Below are positions 8,427 to 17,074 of a stretch of 55,347 nucleotides of DNA, piece after piece. Under the pieces are notes generated by a model. It did no database searches. It was not told the DNA's origin and saw only the letters and a list, made by a program, of their open reading frames with translations. Made by a program: the position numbers and the translations under genes. Source of the DNA: Bacteroidota bacterium (GTDB taxonomy: Bacteria; Bacteroidota; JABWAT01); NCBI GenBank assembly GCA_017303995.1, contig JAFLBE010000027.1, forward strand, positions 1 to 55,347. The letters run 5' to 3'. How positions within the stretch are numbered: the stretch's first letter is position 1; each line of letters opens with the position of its first letter.

Positions 8427-9758
8427 CTATTTTTCTTTCTTTTTTATACCGTAAAGTGAACCCATACAATCCGGGCAAATTCCATGACTGATCTGAGCTT
8501 CTGAATTTTCCATGATATAGCTTTCTATCTGACTCCAGAAACCGGAATCATCCCGCACTTTTTTACAATTCGCACAAATCGGAATAAATCCTTTCAGAAC
8601 TTTTACATTTTCAAGTGCGTCCTGGAGGTCAAGATTAATCACTTTCAGCGCATCATGACTTTCTTTCAATTCTTTAGATTTTTTCCGGTAAAGAAACAGG
8701 AAAACACCCAATCCGATAGAAAATAATAATAAACTGCCCACGGTAACAATCAAAAAAATCCGGGTTTGGTTCTGAATCCGGATATCCGTTTTCAGGAATT
8801 CAATTTCTCTTCTTTTCAATTCTGTATCCAGGCTATTCTGAAAATCGGCCGTCATCCTGCTGATATCGTCATCTCTGAGCAGTTCTTTAACTCCTATGAA
8901 ATTTTTATAGGAACTTAACGCTTCTTCCGGTTTCCCGACAAGTTCAAAATATTCGGCCTGGATCCGGTAAAAATCTCTGATTTCATTTTTAAAATCATGA
9001 GGTTCCACAATAGAAAACGCCGAATCAAGATAAAGCCGGGCTTCTTGTGTTTTCCTTTCTTTGACATTAAGACTGGCAAGGTCAAGGTAACCTACTGCTA
9101 AAAATTTAAGATGTTCCGGGTGGTTTGATACTGAACGGACCGCCGATTTTAATAGGATCCGGGCAGAATCCGTTTTTCCAAGTGCGAGATATGTTCTTCC
9201 CAGGTAAATCCGGATTACATCCGCATTTTCAGGTGTTTTCCCCGATTCATATAATCTTACCGATTCATTTAAATAAGTGAGTGCTGAATCTGGCTTACCA
9301 AGTTTTTGGTAGCTGATTCCAATATTTCCTGTTTGACGGGCCTCGAATTTATGGATCCCTGCTTTAAGATAGGTTTCACGGGAATTTTTGAAAAAGGAAA
9401 CGGCTTCCTGATACCGACCCTGATTTGAATACACATTTCCAATATAATTCTGAACTGATCCGATTCCTTCCAGACTTCCTGTTTCAAGATATAGACCGTA
9501 AGCTTTTAAAAATTGCTGATGTGCTTCTGAAGCAAGCCCCTTCTGAAGAAGTGAAAAGCCAATATTGGAAAAGGCTTCAGCAAGATCATTGAGTGAATCC
9601 TCTGCTGCTGCCATGATGGCTGCCTGATTAGCATAAAACTCGGCTGAATCCGGGTTGAGATAAAAAAAGGATTTTGCCCGCTGATTCAGTGAATCGGCAG
9701 ACTGGGCGAAGGAAACGTGAAAAACAAATCCAAGAATAAGAGGCAAAAACGATTTCAT
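8427..9758 (-). CDS. TPR sensor-like protein with C-terminal Cys-rich module
   Basis: A 443-residue protein: signal peptide (1-18, FAQ), about seven tetratricopeptide repeats (about 25-290, e.g. NYIGNVYSNQGRYQEAVSFF), a coiled-coil stretch, one membrane helix (about 331-355), a second cytoplasmic coiled coil, and a C-terminal module at about 390-435 with ICANCKKVRDD, a Trp/Tyr stretch and HGICPDC. That last CxxC...HGICPxC module is common at the C-terminus of PAS-containing and response-regulator signalling proteins and probably binds zinc. There is no kinase, cyclase or DNA-binding domain, so the output must go through a partner. The architecture suggests periplasmic sensing transmitted to a cytoplasmic adaptor. 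Confidence 0.75.
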   Translation of the reverse strand: MKSFLPLILGFVFHVSFAQSADSLNQRAKSFFYLNPDSAEFYANQAAIMAAAEDSLNDLAEAFSNIGFSLLQKGLASEAHQQFLKAYGLYLETGSLEGIGSVQNYIGNVYSNQGRYQEAVSFFKNSRETYLKAGIHKFEARQTGNIGISYQKLGKPDSALTYLNESVRLYESGKTPENADVIRIYLGRTYLALGKTDSARILLKSAVRSVSNHPEHLKFLAVGYLDLASLNVKERKTQEARLYLDSAFSIVEPHDFKNEIRDFYRIQAEYFELVGKPEEALSSYKNFIGVKELLRDDDISRMTADFQNSLDTELKRREIEFLKTDIRIQNQTRIFLIVTVGSLLLFSIGLGVFLFLYRKKSKELKESHDALKVINLDLQDALENVKVLKGFIPICANCKKVRDDSGFWSQIESYIMENSEAQISHGICPDCMGSLYGIKKKEK

Positions 9759-9762
9759 TGGT

Positions 9763-9780
9763 TTTTTCCTTCAGGAAAAA
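9763..9780 (-). promoter_or_regulatory. Hairpin overlapping the ribosome-binding site of the TPR gene
   Basis: On the minus strand TTTTTCC and GGAAAAA form a 7-bp stem around a TGAA loop, directly before the ATG at 9758. The purine strand AGGAAAAA is also the likely ribosome-binding site, so folding would hide it. The stem is AT-rich and its regulatory value is uncertain. Confidence 0.25.
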
Positions 9781-10011
9781 GTGTGATCTGATTTTAAAAA
9801 GATAAAAATAGGAAAAGATTTTTTGGTTTTATTTTTTAATTCAGATTGTTGGTCTGTTGAACCCATTTTCAGGTATAGTGTTACTGAATTTGTGTTTTCT
9901 GATAAATAAGAGTCCAAATTGAACTTGCCTGAATTTCTCATTACTGCCGTTTAAGTTTTTTCAGTTCATAAAAATGAGTAATTTCTTTTTAGTCCTTAAA
10001 TCAGGTCTCCA

Positions 10012-11820
10012 ATGAAAAAAAATCTATTCTCCTTGCTGGCAATTCTCTTTTTGAGTATTCCGTTCACTTTTGCCCAATATCACGTTAAAAGTCAGTATCT
10101 CAAGACCCCGGATCTTATTCTCGGATATGTTGATAGCTGTGCGGCTTTCTGGGATTCTGCTTTAGACAAGTCTTCGATTGGTGGGTTTTTTACCAATATT
10201 GACCGTCAGGGAAATGTACTTACTTCCTGGGGAACCAGTAAGGACATGATCAGTCAGTCAAGAAACGCTTATGGTCTTACCCGTGCTTTCATGATGACAG
10301 GAAATGAAACTTACCTGAACCAGGGTCAAAAAGGACTCGATTTCATGTATAAATTTGCCTGGGACAAAACCTATGGCGGATGGTTCAATTCGATTTCATC
10401 AAGCGGATCGGTGAATTCAATCAACGGAAATAAGTATGCCTTTTATCAGCATTATGCTTTGTTGGGGTTAATGGCAAAGGTTGAAGTCACCGGCGATACG
10501 ACGGCAATGGGTTGGTTTAACAAAGGATATCAGTATAACGAAACCGTTTTATGGGATTCAAATCCGGCTAGATTCGGCTACTTCAATTCACTCAGCAGAA
10601 ATGGCTCAACCCGCAGCGGAAAAACATTTAATTCAACTGTTGATGCAATTACGACCCATCTGTTAAATATGTATCTCTTGACCGGCGAAGAAAAATATAA
10701 AACCCGGATGCTTGAAGTTGCTTCAAATATGGTTGACCGGCTTGCAAAAACAATGGATGCCCAGGAAATCGGATTTGCAGAAAATTACAACACAGACTGG
10801 ACCTATAACAATAGCACATCAAATGACAATACCCGTACGATCATGGGGCACGTTCTGAAAACTGCATGGTGTCTCGGTCGTGTTTATCAGTTCGAAAAAA
10901 ACGAAGTCTATCTGCAAACTGCAATTAAGCTTGCAGATCACGTTCTGGCAAAAGGGTATGATCATGTTTATGGCGGTCCTTTCAAAGATTATGACCGGGT
11001 GTCGGGAGAAATGTTGCTATATGGTCAGCCCGATTCGGCAAAAGCCTGGTGGCAAATGGAACAGGCAATTACAGCCGGTTTGTTTTTGTATGATCTCACC
11101 GGCGATGACAAGTATCTTAAAATGGCAGATGAAACCTTGAGTTTTTACATGACTCATTTTGTTGATCATGAGTATGGTGAAGTTTATGAAAATCAGTTGC
11201 GCCGGGGCGGATTTATCTGGAATGATGCAAAAGCCGGCGGCGGAAAAGCTGCCTACCATTCGATTGAAACCGGATATTATGTTTATCTGTACGGTAACCT
11301 GATGCTTCATAAAAAACCGGTGACTCTGTACTACAAATACTCACCACTGAACCAGGATCGGGTTGTGCAATTATATCCGCTCGAAATCAGTTCTGATCAG
11401 TACCGGATTAAGTCAGTCGAAAAAGACGGACAAACCTACTCTGACTTTTTATCGCAGGAAAAAAAATTGACCATTCCCTCTGGCGTGAATGGCGTTTTTA
11501 AAGTGGTTTTTGAAAGTTCGACCGGTGTTTCTGTGGCTGATAATCAAAAAGCAGTAAAAAGATTATCACTTGAACAGAATTACCCGAACCCATTCAATCC
11601 GATAACAAAAATCAACTATCAGGTTTCTTCTCAGGGCGTCGTTTCCCTCAAGGTTTTTGATATGCAGGGCAGAGAAATCCGTTCGCTGGTTAACGAACAA
11701 AAAGCACCGGGAACCTATTCTGTTAGTTTTGACGGGGCAGGACTTTCAAGCGGAATTTATTTATATCAAATCAAATCGGGAAATGTAACTGAAACCAAAG
11801 GAATGCTTCTGTTAAAATAA
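10012..11820 (+). CDS. Secreted AGE-family (cellobiose 2-epimerase-like) protein with T9SS sorting domain
   Basis: A 602-residue exported protein. A signal peptide (1-21, FAQ) precedes an (alpha/alpha)6-barrel of the N-acylglucosamine/cellobiose 2-epimerase superfamily (about 30-430). Visible family features are GGFFTNIDRQG, SRNAYGLTRAF, YGGWFNSI, KYAFYQHYALLGL, the helix with MGHVLKTAWCLGR and KAWWQMEQAITAGLFLYDLTGD. A linker region follows, and at about 525-602 a type-A sorting domain (NYPNPFNP, then SSGIYLYQI and the basic C-terminal strand). Known epimerases are cytoplasmic; export through T9SS suggests action on extracellular glycans, possibly as hydrolase or epimerase. Superfamily is confident; reaction is not. 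The gene is monocistronic and divergent from the TPR gene. Confidence 0.85.
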   Translation: MKKNLFSLLAILFLSIPFTFAQYHVKSQYLKTPDLILGYVDSCAAFWDSALDKSSIGGFFTNIDRQGNVLTSWGTSKDMISQSRNAYGLTRAFMMTGNETYLNQGQKGLDFMYKFAWDKTYGGWFNSISSSGSVNSINGNKYAFYQHYALLGLMAKVEVTGDTTAMGWFNKGYQYNETVLWDSNPARFGYFNSLSRNGSTRSGKTFNSTVDAITTHLLNMYLLTGEEKYKTRMLEVASNMVDRLAKTMDAQEIGFAENYNTDWTYNNSTSNDNTRTIMGHVLKTAWCLGRVYQFEKNEVYLQTAIKLADHVLAKGYDHVYGGPFKDYDRVSGEMLLYGQPDSAKAWWQMEQAITAGLFLYDLTGDDKYLKMADETLSFYMTHFVDHEYGEVYENQLRRGGFIWNDAKAGGGKAAYHSIETGYYVYLYGNLMLHKKPVTLYYKYSPLNQDRVVQLYPLEISSDQYRIKSVEKDGQTYSDFLSQEKKLTIPSGVNGVFKVVFESSTGVSVADNQKAVKRLSLEQNYPNPFNPITKINYQVSSQGVVSLKVFDMQGREIRSLVNEQKAPGTYSVSFDGAGLSSGIYLYQIKSGNVTETKGMLLLK

Positions 11821-11859
11821 AAAGCGTATTTTGAACTTTGAAAGCGGGCCGAAATAGTT

Positions 11860-11910
11860 GTCATCCCGGACTTAGCCTGCCCCGAAAGCTTTCGGGGATC
11901 CGGGATCCAG
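11860..11910. repeat. Intergenic hairpin repeat with inserted palindrome
   Basis: TCATCCCGGA (11861-11870) and TCCGGGATCCAG (11899-11910) form an outer inverted repeat. Between them lies CCTGCCCCGAAAGC followed by TTTCGGGG (11876-11897), whose inner 18 bases are a perfect palindrome. The inner element recurs in reverse orientation at 30571-30593 inside a different repeat. Confidence 0.75.
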
Positions 11911-11937
11911 CATTTCTGTTTAATGAAATTACTGCAT

Positions 11938-12195
11938 TCAAATCCCGCAAACTCCGCTCAATAACTCACCATTTACCGATAAAATCTTGTCCAGCCTGAT
12001 CACAGTTCCATCTGACGACTTTAACCATTCTGCCTGATCCTTGCTAAATATATCAACTGGCTTAACCAGAATCTTTTTTAAAGATTGATCGGAATCCACT
12101 ATTTCCAGGGTCAACTCTTCTTTCCGTTCACAAGCCTGGATCAGCCTGTCGTACCAGCTGCAGTTGATTGATTGGTATGTACTTTGGGTTGTCAT
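11938..12195 (-). CDS. Rof/YaeO-like Rho-binding antiterminator
   Basis: An 85-residue protein matching the Rof (YaeO) family. The N-terminus has YQSINCSWYDRLIQACERK, where Rof proteins carry Y-x-P/S-I-N-C-x-x-Y-D followed by a helix with A-C, then a beta-strand region with LTLEIVD, and near the C-terminus RLDKILSV, matching the family's RLDKI strand. E. coli YaeO binds the primary RNA site of Rho and inhibits termination. Length is the family's usual 80-90 residues. It stands alone between an intergenic repeat and a divergent AsmA-family gene. The minus strand has AGGGAAAATGA before the start, which serves as ribosome-binding site. Family call is good; activity on this organism's Rho is inferred. 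Confidence 0.75.
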   Translation of the reverse strand: MTTQSTYQSINCSWYDRLIQACERKEELTLEIVDSDQSLKKILVKPVDIFSKDQAEWLKSSDGTVIRLDKILSVNGELLSGVCGI

Positions 12196-12247
12196 TCATT
12201 TTCCCTGTTTTGAAAAAGTGAAGTTACCGCTTTAAGTGACTTTCTTC

Positions 12248-12280
12248 CACTTATAACTTATCACTTGCCACTTATAACCC
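12248..12280. repeat. Heptad array in the divergent rof-like/asmA-like promoter region
   Basis: Units CACTTAT AACTTAT CACTTGC CACTTAT AACCC repeat with a strict 7-base period. This is one of two arrays not placed directly at a gene's 3' end. Confidence 0.75.
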
Positions 12281-12354
12281 TCCCGAAATCCGTGCTATTC
12301 ATTTTCCTTTTCCGTATTTTGTAAAGTTAGTTATTTATATCTTCTGGAGTTCCT

Positions 12355-14943
12355 ATGACCAAGCCTGTAAAATGGACACTGATTGTGCTTTCCATTCCGG
12401 TTGCACTTTTCATTATTCTTGCCATAACCGTTAAAATTATGCTGACTGAATCGGTAATTATTTCAAATGCAGTTCCTGCACTTGAAAGTCAGCTTCACCG
12501 AAAAGTGACGATTGACGGAGCAAAAGTCGAGGTTTTTCCTTCCCTTGGGATTGTACTCAGCAAGCTCGAAATTGCTGACGATTCTTCCTTCAGCAAAGCA
12601 CCGTTTGTTTCCTTCAATGAATTCCGTCTTGGGCTGAAGTGGTTGCCGCTTCTGAAGAAATCTATCGAAGTCAGTGAAGTCGGTGTAGACGGACTTAAAG
12701 TCAGCGTAATTAAAAATGAAGAAGGTGTTTTCAATTTTACCTCCATGATTCCGGCTTCAGATTCAACAGCCGTTGCCGACACAACTGCTTCTTCGGATGA
12801 ACTTCCGGTTCAGTCAATTGCTCTTGATGATGTGTTTCTCACCAACCTTTCACTGACCTATGACGACCAACAGGGTCGTTCTTTCGCCAGCGTTGATGAG
12901 TTTAATTATCACCTCAACCTTGATTACGGCTCTGATTCGGTCGAAGTAAACCAGAATCTGGAGATCGGAAAAATTACATTTAAAAACGCACTGGGAAGTC
13001 TTGTTAAAAACCTTCCTCTTTCCCTGAAACAAACCCTTTCCTATGAAATTGAAAAATCCACGCTGAACATCCGTAAAACAGAATTCACCGTTGCAAACTT
13101 AGATTTGAACATGTCAGGAAAAGTTGAAAACCTGAAAGATTCCATCCGTATTGTCGATATTTCTTTATCAAGCGGAGAAACTGATCTGAAGCAGTTTCTG
13201 TCTCTGGTTCCCGTCGATGTGGTTAAAGATATCACCAAAATTGAAACCAAAGGAACCTTCTCATTTGCTGCAACTGCCAAAGGAAAAGTGGGTGGTGGAT
13301 TCCTTCCTGAAGCAACCTATTCCGTGCTGCTTAAAGATGGATTTATGAAATACACTGATCTTCCGGCAGCACTTTCCAATTTAAATGTGGATGTGAACGG
13401 AACTGAAAAATCGGTCAGTATTAAAAATCGTTCCGGTGAAATCAAAAACTCAAAGTTTTCAGTAAAAGCCAATGTGGTAGATTTTAAAAACCCGGTTGTT
13501 GATCTAGACGCCAATGTAGCGCTGGTTCTTGAGGATGTAAAATCTTTTTATCCGCTGGGCGATTCCATGGCTGTTGGCGGTGGAATTAAAGCTGTGATCA
13601 CTGTAAACGGTCCCGCCTTGAATCCAAAATTACTGAAAGGAACCGGAAACGTAACCTTTGCCAATATGAGTTTCTCGAAAAAAGGAACATTGCCAAACGG
13701 AATCCAAAACATAAACGGAACGTTTGTGATCAACAATGACCTGGCGAATCTGCAAAAACTTAAACTCGTTATCGGGTCAACTGATCTGGAATTAAACGGA
13801 AAAGTTGAAAATTACCTGGGTTTCATTCTCAATCCCGATTCAGTTAAGCTCATTCCAAAGTTCTCTGCATCTCTGACTTCCAATAATTTCAATGTTGGCG
13901 ATTTGGTTGATCTTAATGCAAAACCGGTTGCAGAACCTGCCCAAAAAGATACAACCAAACTGAAAGTTCCTCAGCTTCCGAAAGTTGAAGGGCGATTCAA
14001 TGCATCCATCAAAAACTTTACTTTTACTGATATAACAGCCACCAATATTGTTTCTCAGGTTGATATCAATGATCAGACAATAACGCTCAGCAATACCAAA
14101 GCCAATTTTGCCGGCGGGGCGATCATGGTAAACGGAAATGTTGTTTTGGATAAAGCAAAAGGAGTCGTTTTTGATCTTTCAACTGAGGTTTCAAAAATCC
14201 AGGCCTCTGAAATGTTCAGAATGTTTCCGTCAATCGAGAAAATGGTCAATATGGCATCTTTCCTGAAAGGTGATCTTTCTGCAAATGTAAAATTTAATGG
14301 TGGATTATCTGATTCGCTTACACTCTTAACTGAATCACTTTACGGAAAAGGAAGTGTAACACTCAGTTCTGGTTCCCTTTCCGGTCACCCGATTCAAACT
14401 GCTCTTGGAACTTACCTAAAGGCTCCCGAATGGCAGAATTTAAGTGTAAGTGGATGGACGGCCGGACTTGAAATCAAGGAAGGAAAGCTGTTTTTAAGTG
14501 ACCTTAAAGCCTCTGCTGCGGGTTCTGAAATCACCGGTGACGGATGGCAGGCTCTTGATCAAACAATTGGTTACAAGTTGACGCTGGCACTTCCAAAGGG
14601 CATGTCATCGTCTCTTGAGTCAACAAATTACGGTAAAATCGCCTCAGAATATCTCACCGACAAAAAAGGCCGGGTTATTGTTGATCTGAATGTAGGAGGT
14701 ACATTTATGAGTCCTACCATAAAGGCTGATCCAAATCGTTCTGCCGGCCGTGCAACTGATGCTGTCATGAATAAAGTAAAAGAAGAAGTGAACCAGAAGG
14801 TGGATGAAGCCAAAGAAGCTGTTCAGGATAAAGTGAACGAAGAAGCTGAAAAACTAAAAGCCGAAGCTGAAAAGCAGAAAAACGATGCCATTAAAAAAGC
14901 TGCCGAAGAAGCAAAGAAAAAGCTGAAAATCAAATGGCCTTAA
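12355..14943 (+). CDS. AsmA-family inner-membrane protein
   Basis: An 862-residue protein with one N-terminal membrane helix (about 6-30) followed by a long beta-rich region, typical of the AsmA/TamB-like repeating beta-groove superfamily. Recognisable AsmA landmarks are the LHRKVTIDGAKVEVFPSLGI segment after the anchor (about 45-64), repeated strands with DGLK/GVFNF, and the C-terminal AsmA domain (about 640-800) with LKGDLSANVKFNGG, GSLSGHPIQTALGTYLKAP and EITGDGWQALDQTIGYKL. The last 70 residues are a charged Ala/Glu/Lys helix, probably a coiled coil. Relatives span the periplasm and are implicated in lipid transport or outer-membrane homeostasis. It is transcribed alone. Confidence 0.9.
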   Translation: MTKPVKWTLIVLSIPVALFIILAITVKIMLTESVIISNAVPALESQLHRKVTIDGAKVEVFPSLGIVLSKLEIADDSSFSKAPFVSFNEFRLGLKWLPLLKKSIEVSEVGVDGLKVSVIKNEEGVFNFTSMIPASDSTAVADTTASSDELPVQSIALDDVFLTNLSLTYDDQQGRSFASVDEFNYHLNLDYGSDSVEVNQNLEIGKITFKNALGSLVKNLPLSLKQTLSYEIEKSTLNIRKTEFTVANLDLNMSGKVENLKDSIRIVDISLSSGETDLKQFLSLVPVDVVKDITKIETKGTFSFAATAKGKVGGGFLPEATYSVLLKDGFMKYTDLPAALSNLNVDVNGTEKSVSIKNRSGEIKNSKFSVKANVVDFKNPVVDLDANVALVLEDVKSFYPLGDSMAVGGGIKAVITVNGPALNPKLLKGTGNVTFANMSFSKKGTLPNGIQNINGTFVINNDLANLQKLKLVIGSTDLELNGKVENYLGFILNPDSVKLIPKFSASLTSNNFNVGDLVDLNAKPVAEPAQKDTTKLKVPQLPKVEGRFNASIKNFTFTDITATNIVSQVDINDQTITLSNTKANFAGGAIMVNGNVVLDKAKGVVFDLSTEVSKIQASEMFRMFPSIEKMVNMASFLKGDLSANVKFNGGLSDSLTLLTESLYGKGSVTLSSGSLSGHPIQTALGTYLKAPEWQNLSVSGWTAGLEIKEGKLFLSDLKASAAGSEITGDGWQALDQTIGYKLTLALPKGMSSSLESTNYGKIASEYLTDKKGRVIVDLNVGGTFMSPTIKADPNRSAGRATDAVMNKVKEEVNQKVDEAKEAVQDKVNEEAEKLKAEAEKQKNDAIKKAAEEAKKKLKIKWP

Positions 14944-14950
14944 ACAGCCG

Positions 14951-15016
14951 GTGACTAGGGAACAGTGACGGGGGACGGCAGGAATTACAAGTCACGAATT
15001 ACAGGTCACGGGTAAT
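14951..15016. repeat. Heptad array after the asmA-like gene
   Basis: Starts 7 bases after the stop codon: GTGACTA GGGAACA GTGACGG GGGACGG, then AATTACA/AGTCACG/AATTACA/GGTCACG units with period 7. It abuts the CCCCTCC repeat at 15020. Confidence 0.75.
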
Positions 15017-15019
15017 TAA

Positions 15020-15059
15020 CTCCCCTCCTTTTCAAGGGGGGGGCAGGGGAGGTTTTTAG
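15020..15059. repeat. CCCCTCC...GGGGAGGTTT palindromic repeat
   Basis: CTCCCCTCCTTTTC is followed by G-rich strands and GGGGAGGTTTTTAG. Longer versions with extra hairpins inserted are at 29264-29328 and, reversed, 35259-35341. It could also fold as a terminator for the asmA-like gene. Confidence 0.65.
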
Positions 15060-15155
15060 AACCCAATAAACTTTCCAATAACTGTATTTTCCCTATCATA
15101 AAACCCTTTTATTTTTGTATTTCTCTGCGCCCTCAGCGCCTCTGCGGTAAAAATT

Positions 15156-15797
15156 ATGCTAGTTCTTAAAATCAACGAAATCTATTTCTCGGTTCAGGGC
15201 GAAAGTACCCATGCCGGCCGGCCGTGTATTTTTGTCCGTCTCACCGAATGCCACCTTCGCTGTACCTACTGCGACACTGAATATGCTTTTTATGAAGGTG
15301 ATGATCTGGCAATGGATTCCATCCTTGAAAAAATAAAATCCTTTCCCTGTAAATTGGTTGAAATAACAGGTGGTGAGCCTTTACTACAGTCTGGCGTTAA
15401 CGTCCTCATGCAAAAATTGCTGGATGAAGGATATGAAGTTCTTCTAGAAACATCAGGTAGTTTACCAATCAACGACGTACCAAAGCCGGTTCGCAAAATT
15501 GTGGATTTTAAAACGCCTTCATCGGGAATGATGAAAAACAATTTGTATTCGATTGTGAATGATCTGCAAACGTGGGATGAACTGAAATTCGTAATTGGAA
15601 GCCGTGCCGATTTTGACTGGTCGGTTGAAAAAGTGAAAGAATTGAATTTGCTTCGCTGGACGGTTTTATTTTCTCCGATCTGGAAGGAAGTTCCGCCTGC
15701 TGATCTTGCTGCCTGGGTTCTCGAAACGGGACTCCCCATCCGGTTCCAGGTTCAGCTTCATAAATTCCTCTGGCCAGAAGCTGAAAAAGGTGTCTGA
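15156..15797 (+). CDS. queE: 7-carboxy-7-deazaguanine synthase QueE (radical SAM)
   Basis: A 213-residue radical SAM enzyme. QueE converts 6-carboxytetrahydropterin to 7-carboxy-7-deazaguanine in queuosine biosynthesis. Its N-terminal substrate motif YFSVQGEST (about 9-17) precedes the iron-sulfur motif CHLRCTYCDTEYAF (Cys about 33, 37, 40; CxxxCxxC), then VEITGGEPLLQ (about 69-79), the SAM-binding GGE motif. Length and order match the family. No other queuosine genes (queC, queD, queF) are in the window. It overlaps the following barrel gene by one base (TGATG), which probably reflects translational coupling rather than functional relation. Confidence 0.95.
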   Translation: MLVLKINEIYFSVQGESTHAGRPCIFVRLTECHLRCTYCDTEYAFYEGDDLAMDSILEKIKSFPCKLVEITGGEPLLQSGVNVLMQKLLDEGYEVLLETSGSLPINDVPKPVRKIVDFKTPSSGMMKNNLYSIVNDLQTWDELKFVIGSRADFDWSVEKVKELNLLRWTVLFSPIWKEVPPADLAAWVLETGLPIRFQVQLHKFLWPEAEKGV

Positions 15798-16588
15798 TGC
15801 CAATTCTGTTTTTATTTCTTCAGTTTCTCACGCTTTTTCCCGATGGCGGATATCTGGGGAGACCGGGTGGTTTTAAGACTGTTTTTCAGTCTGATTATGC
15901 CTCGTCTTCAACTGCCTGGAACCACAACCAGAATTCCTACTCAATTCCACAACTTACAGATTTAAAATTTTCAACCGGATTTGAATACACGCTTTCTGAA
16001 ACAGCCCGGATGGCAGCTGGAGTAACTCTTTTTACAAGTTCAAAATTGGGAAATGAGAAAAGCAGCGGGTTAGGTGATGGAGCTATTTCTTTCAGTTACG
16101 GCATCAGGCCATTTAAATCACTTAGTCTTGCAGGAACCCTTGCGCTTCGGGTTCCCTTCGGAAGTCCCGGCCGGTTAGATAACCCGATCCCTTCAGGTTG
16201 GGATGAATTTCAATCTTCATTTTTACTTTCCGGATCCTGGTTTCCCTTCCGGGTTTCATCATTTTCTGTGTTGATGGAAACGGGTGCAACTTTGCGTGGA
16301 AATAATAAAAATCACGAAATGAATGCCGGTGCCGGATTAGAATTTGATGCTGATTACTTTAAAGCAAGAGCTTGGAATCGCTGGAAATTTCCTTTAGGTC
16401 CGATAAACGCAACCGATTCTCCGCTTACCGGATCGGCTAATGGTGTTTCGTGGGGGATGCTTTCCGGCTGTCTGGAACTTCCGTTAATGGCTGAATGGGG
16501 TGTAATTTACTCGGCGGACTGGTACTTTATTCTGCAAAATATGGGGACGCCAATTGTTCAGCGGCTTGCAGTTACCAAATGGTTTTGA
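15797..16588 (+). CDS. Putative outer-membrane beta-barrel protein
   Basis: A 263-residue protein beginning with a short hydrophobic stretch (MPILFLFLQFLTLF) that could serve as a signal peptide, though the cleavage site is unclear. The rest consists of strand-length amphipathic segments rich in Gly, Ser, Phe and Trp (e.g. SFSYGIRPFKSLSLAGTLAL, RAWNRWKFPLGP), ending in a terminal aromatic residue (VTKWF), as in outer-membrane barrels. No family signature is recognised. Its ATG overlaps the queE stop by one base. The last 31 bases overlap a small candidate gene on the other strand. Confidence 0.65.
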   Translation: MPILFLFLQFLTLFPDGGYLGRPGGFKTVFQSDYASSSTAWNHNQNSYSIPQLTDLKFSTGFEYTLSETARMAAGVTLFTSSKLGNEKSSGLGDGAISFSYGIRPFKSLSLAGTLALRVPFGSPGRLDNPIPSGWDEFQSSFLLSGSWFPFRVSSFSVLMETGATLRGNNKNHEMNAGAGLEFDADYFKARAWNRWKFPLGPINATDSPLTGSANGVSWGMLSGCLELPLMAEWGVIYSADWYFILQNMGTPIVQRLAVTKWF

Positions 16589-16731
16589 GCCTGGGCATTT
16601 GTTTCAATACTTGCTGAAGAGGTCGGTTTAACCTCCTTTTCTTTTGATTTTTTTTCATTTTCGTTATCATAAAAAACCAGCAAAAGAACAGAAAAGAGAA
16701 AAAGCAAGGCAGACAAAATCAGATTTCTCAT
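16558..16731 (-). CDS. Candidate small single-pass membrane protein (57 aa)
   Basis: A 57-residue reading frame on the minus strand starting at ATG 16731, preceded by GGAGAAATC, a good ribosome-binding site. It begins with a hydrophobic helix (residues 4-20, LILSALLFLFSVLLLVF), followed by a charged Lys/Glu stretch and a Ser/Ala/Gln tail. The 3' part overlaps the convergent barrel gene by 31 bases. The sequence GAGGT-N7-ACCTC followed by T-rich DNA on the plus strand could instead be a terminator for the barrel gene, so coding status is uncertain. Confidence 0.35.
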   Translation of the reverse strand: MRNLILSALLFLFSVLLLVFYDNENEKKSKEKEVKPTSSASIETNAQAQNHLVTASR

Positions 16732-17074
16732 GATTTCTCCATTAGATTGTAAACAACTTTAATCTTAGAAAACAACCAAATCGGGCATTCTGAGGCATCT
16801 AAAACAGTAATGAATTTATCCAACGCCAACCTGAGTCCCTGCCCTTGAATTCAAAACGTGAGGTTAAAAGTCGGCGTATCATAGATAAGAACTTGTGATG
16901 TCTGACACGTTCTAAAAGTTTAAGGCTGATTTTGTGATCTTTTACATCCGGAACAAGATTATTTAATTTTTGTGTTTGGTCTGGAAAAGACGCCTCTATC
17001 TGGAAGAAACTTGAAAAAGTTGAACGGTTCGAATAAACTTACCACTGACTACTTATCACATACCACTATTACTC
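16732..17074. other. Intergenic region without recognised features
   Basis: About 340 bases between the small candidate gene and the SDR epimerase. I see no repeat of the heptad or palindrome classes, no RNA gene and no convincing promoter. Only short frames with no coding character are present. Confidence 0.5.

Noticed and set aside
15290-15739. 149-residue open frame antisense to queE
   Set aside because: It lies wholly within the well-supported queE gene on the other strand and has no recognisable protein character.
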